From NCBI RefSeq assembly GCF_000375485.1, contig NZ_AQXE01000023.1:188-6662 (forward strand): a stretch of 6,475 nt of DNA, read 5' to 3'. The first letter of the stretch is position 1. Every line of letters starts with the position of its first letter. The stretch comes from Desulfovibrio oxyclinae DSM 11498 (lineage in GTDB: Bacteria > Desulfobacterota > Desulfovibrionia > Desulfovibrionales > Desulfovibrionaceae). Positions 4,313 to 6,475 of the stretch are shown in pieces. The notes under the pieces are model-generated. The model saw only the letters and a list, made by a program, of their open reading frames with translations. It did not search any database and was not told where the DNA came from. Made by a program: the position numbers and the translations under genes.

Positions 4313-6206
4313 TGCTGTTATCCACGTCAGCTCCAGGTGGCTGCCGCATGGGGTAGATGTCGAACGATACCAATTCCAGCCAAGCAAAGCGGAGCGGCGC
4401 ATCTGCCGCAAGCGTAAGCCCATCAAGCCCAGCATCTGGGCGGAAAGGCACCGTGTGCTGCCTGAGGACTCTGCTTTGCCCGGACGTTGGCGTAACTCTA
4501 CCTCTCCTTACCTGACAGGCATTCTCGACGCCTCCTATACTCCGGGTGTCCGTGAACTGGTGCTATGCGCTGCTCCGCAGGTGGGTAAGACCGAGGTCAT
4601 CAACACAGTTCTGGGGTATGCCATCGATCGGGATCCCGGGCCTGCGATGCTGGTATACCCGGATAGGCCGACCGCTACACATAATATCAAGAACCGCATC
4701 CGCTCACTGTTGGAGTCCACCCCGAGGCTGGCCGGATTCATGACAGGCCGCGAGGACGATGTGGCAAACACGCGCATCAACCTGGAACACATGAGCGTTT
4801 ACGGTGCTTGGGCAACCCCGTCCTCTTTGGCGAACAAGTTCATCAAGCACCTGATTTTCGATGAAATTGACAAGTATCCTGCAGTGGCATCCAAATCCGA
4901 AGCAGACCCGATTTCATTGGGCGAAAAGCGACAGCGGACATTCCGCTGGAGCCGCAAACGATACAAGATTTCCTCACCAACCATTGAAAGCGGTCCGATC
5001 TGGCAGGAGTTGCAGTCCTGTCAGATAGTTTTCCATTATATCGTCAGATGCCCTTCCTGCGGAGGGTTCCAGCGTATGAATACCAAGGGGCACAAGTTCC
5101 CCGAGGACGAGCGCGATCCCGCTACTATCGAAAACAAGCTGCTTGCCCGGTATGAATGCGAGCACTGCAAGGCCCATTGGGACGACAACCAACGTGACAA
5201 GGCTGTCGCCCTGGGTGAATGGCGCGATCTGGTCTCCGGAGCAACGCTTGAGGCAGTGCTCAAGGAACGGCGGCCCGCAAAGATCGGTTTCCATATTCCT
5301 GCCTGGCTGTCTCGTTTTGTCTCGTTGTCCGAAGTTGCTGCAGCCTTTTTGAAGGGGCAGGCAAGCAAGCAAAAAATGCGCGATTACTGCAATGCGTATG
5401 AGGCAGAGCCTTGGGTTGAATACCACGTTGAGCGCCCCCTTGAGCGTATCAAGGTCCTCAAGGACGAGCGCCCTGCCGGGGTGGTCCCCGGTGGCGGTGT
5501 GGTTGCAGGCCTGACAGCTGCGGTGGACACGCAGGACAACGGGTTTTGGTACGAAGTTCGCGCATGGGGCTGGGGGCTGCAGCGAGAGTCGTGGGGCATT
5601 CGTGAGGGTTTTGTTCTGTGTCTGGAGGATGTTGCACGCATCCTCTGGGATGAGCGGTATTCTGACGCCGATGGCAACGAGTACAACGTGGAGCTGGCAG
5701 TGATCGACTCCGGGGGGCATCGCACCTCAGAGGTGTATGACTGGGCCAGAACTCACCGAGGCCGGGTTTACGCCTACAAGGGGGAGCAGCGGATGAACAA
5801 GCCTCACGACTTCACGACACTGGAATACATGCCGCCTGACAAACGCGGACGAAAGCGCAGTATACCCGGCGGGCTGCGATTGTTGCGCGGCAACTCGAAT
5901 TTCTACAAGGACCGGCTGTCCAGCCAGCTTGAGATTGCTCCGGCTGATCCGGGTGCGTGGCATCTGCATGGTGATGTGACCGATGATTGGTGCAAGCAGA
6001 TGACGGTGGAATACGTGGATGACAACGGCAACTGGCAGTGCCCGAAAGGCAAGGACAACCACGCATGGGACTGCGGCTACATGAATCTGGTGGCCGCTGC
6101 CGTGAAGCGCATGGAGTTTCGGAAACCCGGCGAGCGGCTACGGGTCAAAACCAAGAAGCAGAAACGGAAAAAGATCAACCCCTACACCGGAGAGGAGGTT
6201 CTGTGA
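4302..6206 (+). CDS. terminase large subunit, GpA family
   Basis: A 634-residue packaging ATPase-nuclease of the lambda gpA family (about 640 residues in lambda). Near the N-terminus is the GpA-type entry IWAERHRVL, then Walker A APQVGKT (Q93, G95, K96, T97) and Walker B IFDE (D187/E188). A treble-cleft or zinc-ribbon-like Cys set, CPSC and CEHC (C250, C253, C286, C289), lies between motor and nuclease. The C-terminal RNase H-like nuclease shows candidate metal ligands in AAVDTQD (D409), VIDSGG (D469) and HAWDCGYMN (D590). The tail is strongly basic. I start at ATG 4302, 9 bases after GAGG (4289-4292), rather than the adjacent TTG at 4299. It overlaps the small subunit by 11 bases, consistent with coupled synthesis of motor partners. 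All expected motifs are present, so it is probably functional. Confidence 0.97.
   Translation: MQNDAVIHVSSRWLPHGVDVERYQFQPSKAERRICRKRKPIKPSIWAERHRVLPEDSALPGRWRNSTSPYLTGILDASYTPGVRELVLCAAPQVGKTEVINTVLGYAIDRDPGPAMLVYPDRPTATHNIKNRIRSLLESTPRLAGFMTGREDDVANTRINLEHMSVYGAWATPSSLANKFIKHLIFDEIDKYPAVASKSEADPISLGEKRQRTFRWSRKRYKISSPTIESGPIWQELQSCQIVFHYIVRCPSCGGFQRMNTKGHKFPEDERDPATIENKLLARYECEHCKAHWDDNQRDKAVALGEWRDLVSGATLEAVLKERRPAKIGFHIPAWLSRFVSLSEVAAAFLKGQASKQKMRDYCNAYEAEPWVEYHVERPLERIKVLKDERPAGVVPGGGVVAGLTAAVDTQDNGFWYEVRAWGWGLQRESWGIREGFVLCLEDVARILWDERYSDADGNEYNVELAVIDSGGHRTSEVYDWARTHRGRVYAYKGEQRMNKPHDFTTLEYMPPDKRGRKRSIPGGLRLLRGNSNFYKDRLSSQLEIAPADPGAWHLHGDVTDDWCKQMTVEYVDDNGNWQCPKGKDNHAWDCGYMNLVAAAVKRMEFRKPGERLRVKTKKQKRKKINPYTGEEVL
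6193..6198 (+). promoter_or_regulatory. ribosome binding site of the zinc-finger gene
   Basis: A perfect AGGAGG lies within the last codons of the large terminase. It is 4 bases from an in-frame GTG (6203) and 10 from the ATG (6209). Either start is possible, and they differ by only two residues. Confidence 0.75.
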
Positions 6207-6208
6207 GG

Positions 6209-6436
6209 ATGACCCGACAGGAAAAAGCGATTGCAGCGGCTGTTGCCAAGGCTCGCGAAGGGGTTCGATTCACACTGAAAGGTGGTGCTCCATGTCCCCT
6301 GTGTGGTCAACGTTGCCGCGTCGTCAGCTCCCCTAAAAGCTCCGGGACATTCAAAGTTCGGTACCATCTTTGCGGGAACAGCAAATGCTTGCTTTGTCAG
6401 CTACGGGCAAACATCAAATCCGTCCAAAGTGAATGA
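6209..6436 (+). CDS. Ogr/Delta-like Cys4 zinc-finger protein
   Basis: A 75-residue basic protein with one Cys4 zinc finger: C29-P-L-C32 and, after RYH, C55-x4-C60. This spacing (3, then 23, then 5) and the RYHxCxNxxC signature agree with my memory of the phage P2 Ogr and P4 Delta activators, which turn on late genes by contacting RNA polymerase. Two extra cysteines (C36, C63) could alter the metal site. A short basic helix (about 4-20) precedes the finger, whereas Ogr begins almost at its first Cys. The gene follows the large terminase after 2 bases, or overlaps it if GTG 6203 is used. Position among late genes is unusual for a late-gene activator, so a DNA- or RNA-binding accessory to packaging or head assembly is an alternative. 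Confidence 0.82.
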   Translation: MTRQEKAIAAAVAKAREGVRFTLKGGAPCPLCGQRCRVVSSPKSSGTFKVRYHLCGNSKCLLCQLRANIKSVQSE

Positions 6437-6475
6437 GATCAAGACCACATTTAGGTTTATCAGATTAGTATTGGT

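Larger units (their letters stand above)
194..6475. mobile_element. integrated prophage or phage satellite, one end only
   Basis: One boundary is the broken tRNA-Val at 194-243. Everything inside it is phage-type: a primase-helicase, an origin-like repeat cluster, both terminase subunits and an Ogr/Delta-like zinc finger, all on the plus strand and tightly spaced. No integrase is present at this end, so it should lie at the opposite end next to a regenerated intact tRNA-Val. The other boundary is outside the window. A complete temperate phage is the default reading. A capsid-forming satellite (cf-PICI type), which also carries primase and packaging genes, is not excluded. Confidence 0.88.

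Noticed and set aside
4974..5720. 248-codon minus-strand open frame
   Set aside because: Antisense to the large terminase, whose Cys pairs and nuclease motifs are clear on the plus strand.
6433..6468. ATG overlapping the zinc-finger stop (ATGA)
   Set aside because: It gives only 11 codons before TAG, and no ribosome site is visible.

Overview
The window is the junction between a bacterial chromosome and one end of an integrated tailed-phage-type element. The organism is a fairly GC-rich Gram-negative-like bacterium. A sulfate reducer of the Desulfovibrio group would fit the general look of the proteins, but that is only an impression and no marker gene here settles it.

Host side (1-193): reading on the minus strand there is a complete tRNA-Asp(GUC) with encoded CCA, followed by a strong intrinsic terminator. 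Just upstream of tRNA-Asp, also on the minus strand, lies only the 3' part of a tRNA-Val(UAC), from the anticodon arm to CCA. Its 5' half (acceptor strand and D arm) is missing and replaced by unrelated DNA. The simplest reading is that a tRNA-Val/tRNA-Asp operon was split by site-specific integration into the tRNA-Val gene. The intact tRNA-Val should then lie at the far end of the element, outside the window.

Element side (about 244-6475), all genes on the plus strand. (i) A 200-base non-coding border contains small repeats. (ii) A 786-residue primase-helicase joins a CHC2 zinc finger, a TOPRIM primase core and an SF3/D5-like helicase. (iii) A dense, roughly helically phased cluster of GTCC/GGAC motifs with inverted repeats and an AT-rich stretch (about 2915-3176) is a candidate replication origin. 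A questionable 128-codon ORF runs across it. (iv) An unrecognised Trp-rich 142-residue protein follows, perhaps with a translationally coupled 25-codon ORF. (v) A short AT-richer gap leads to the packaging module: Nu1-like small terminase and GpA-family large terminase, overlapping. (vi) A 75-residue Cys4 zinc-finger protein has the cysteine spacing of the Ogr/Delta late-gene activators. The window ends just after it.

The proteins would work together as a replication block (primase-helicase acting on a neighbouring origin) followed by a DNA-packaging block (TerS recognises the DNA; TerL translocates and cuts it). No integrase, repressor, portal or capsid gene is visible. A complete prophage and a capsid-forming satellite therefore both remain possible.
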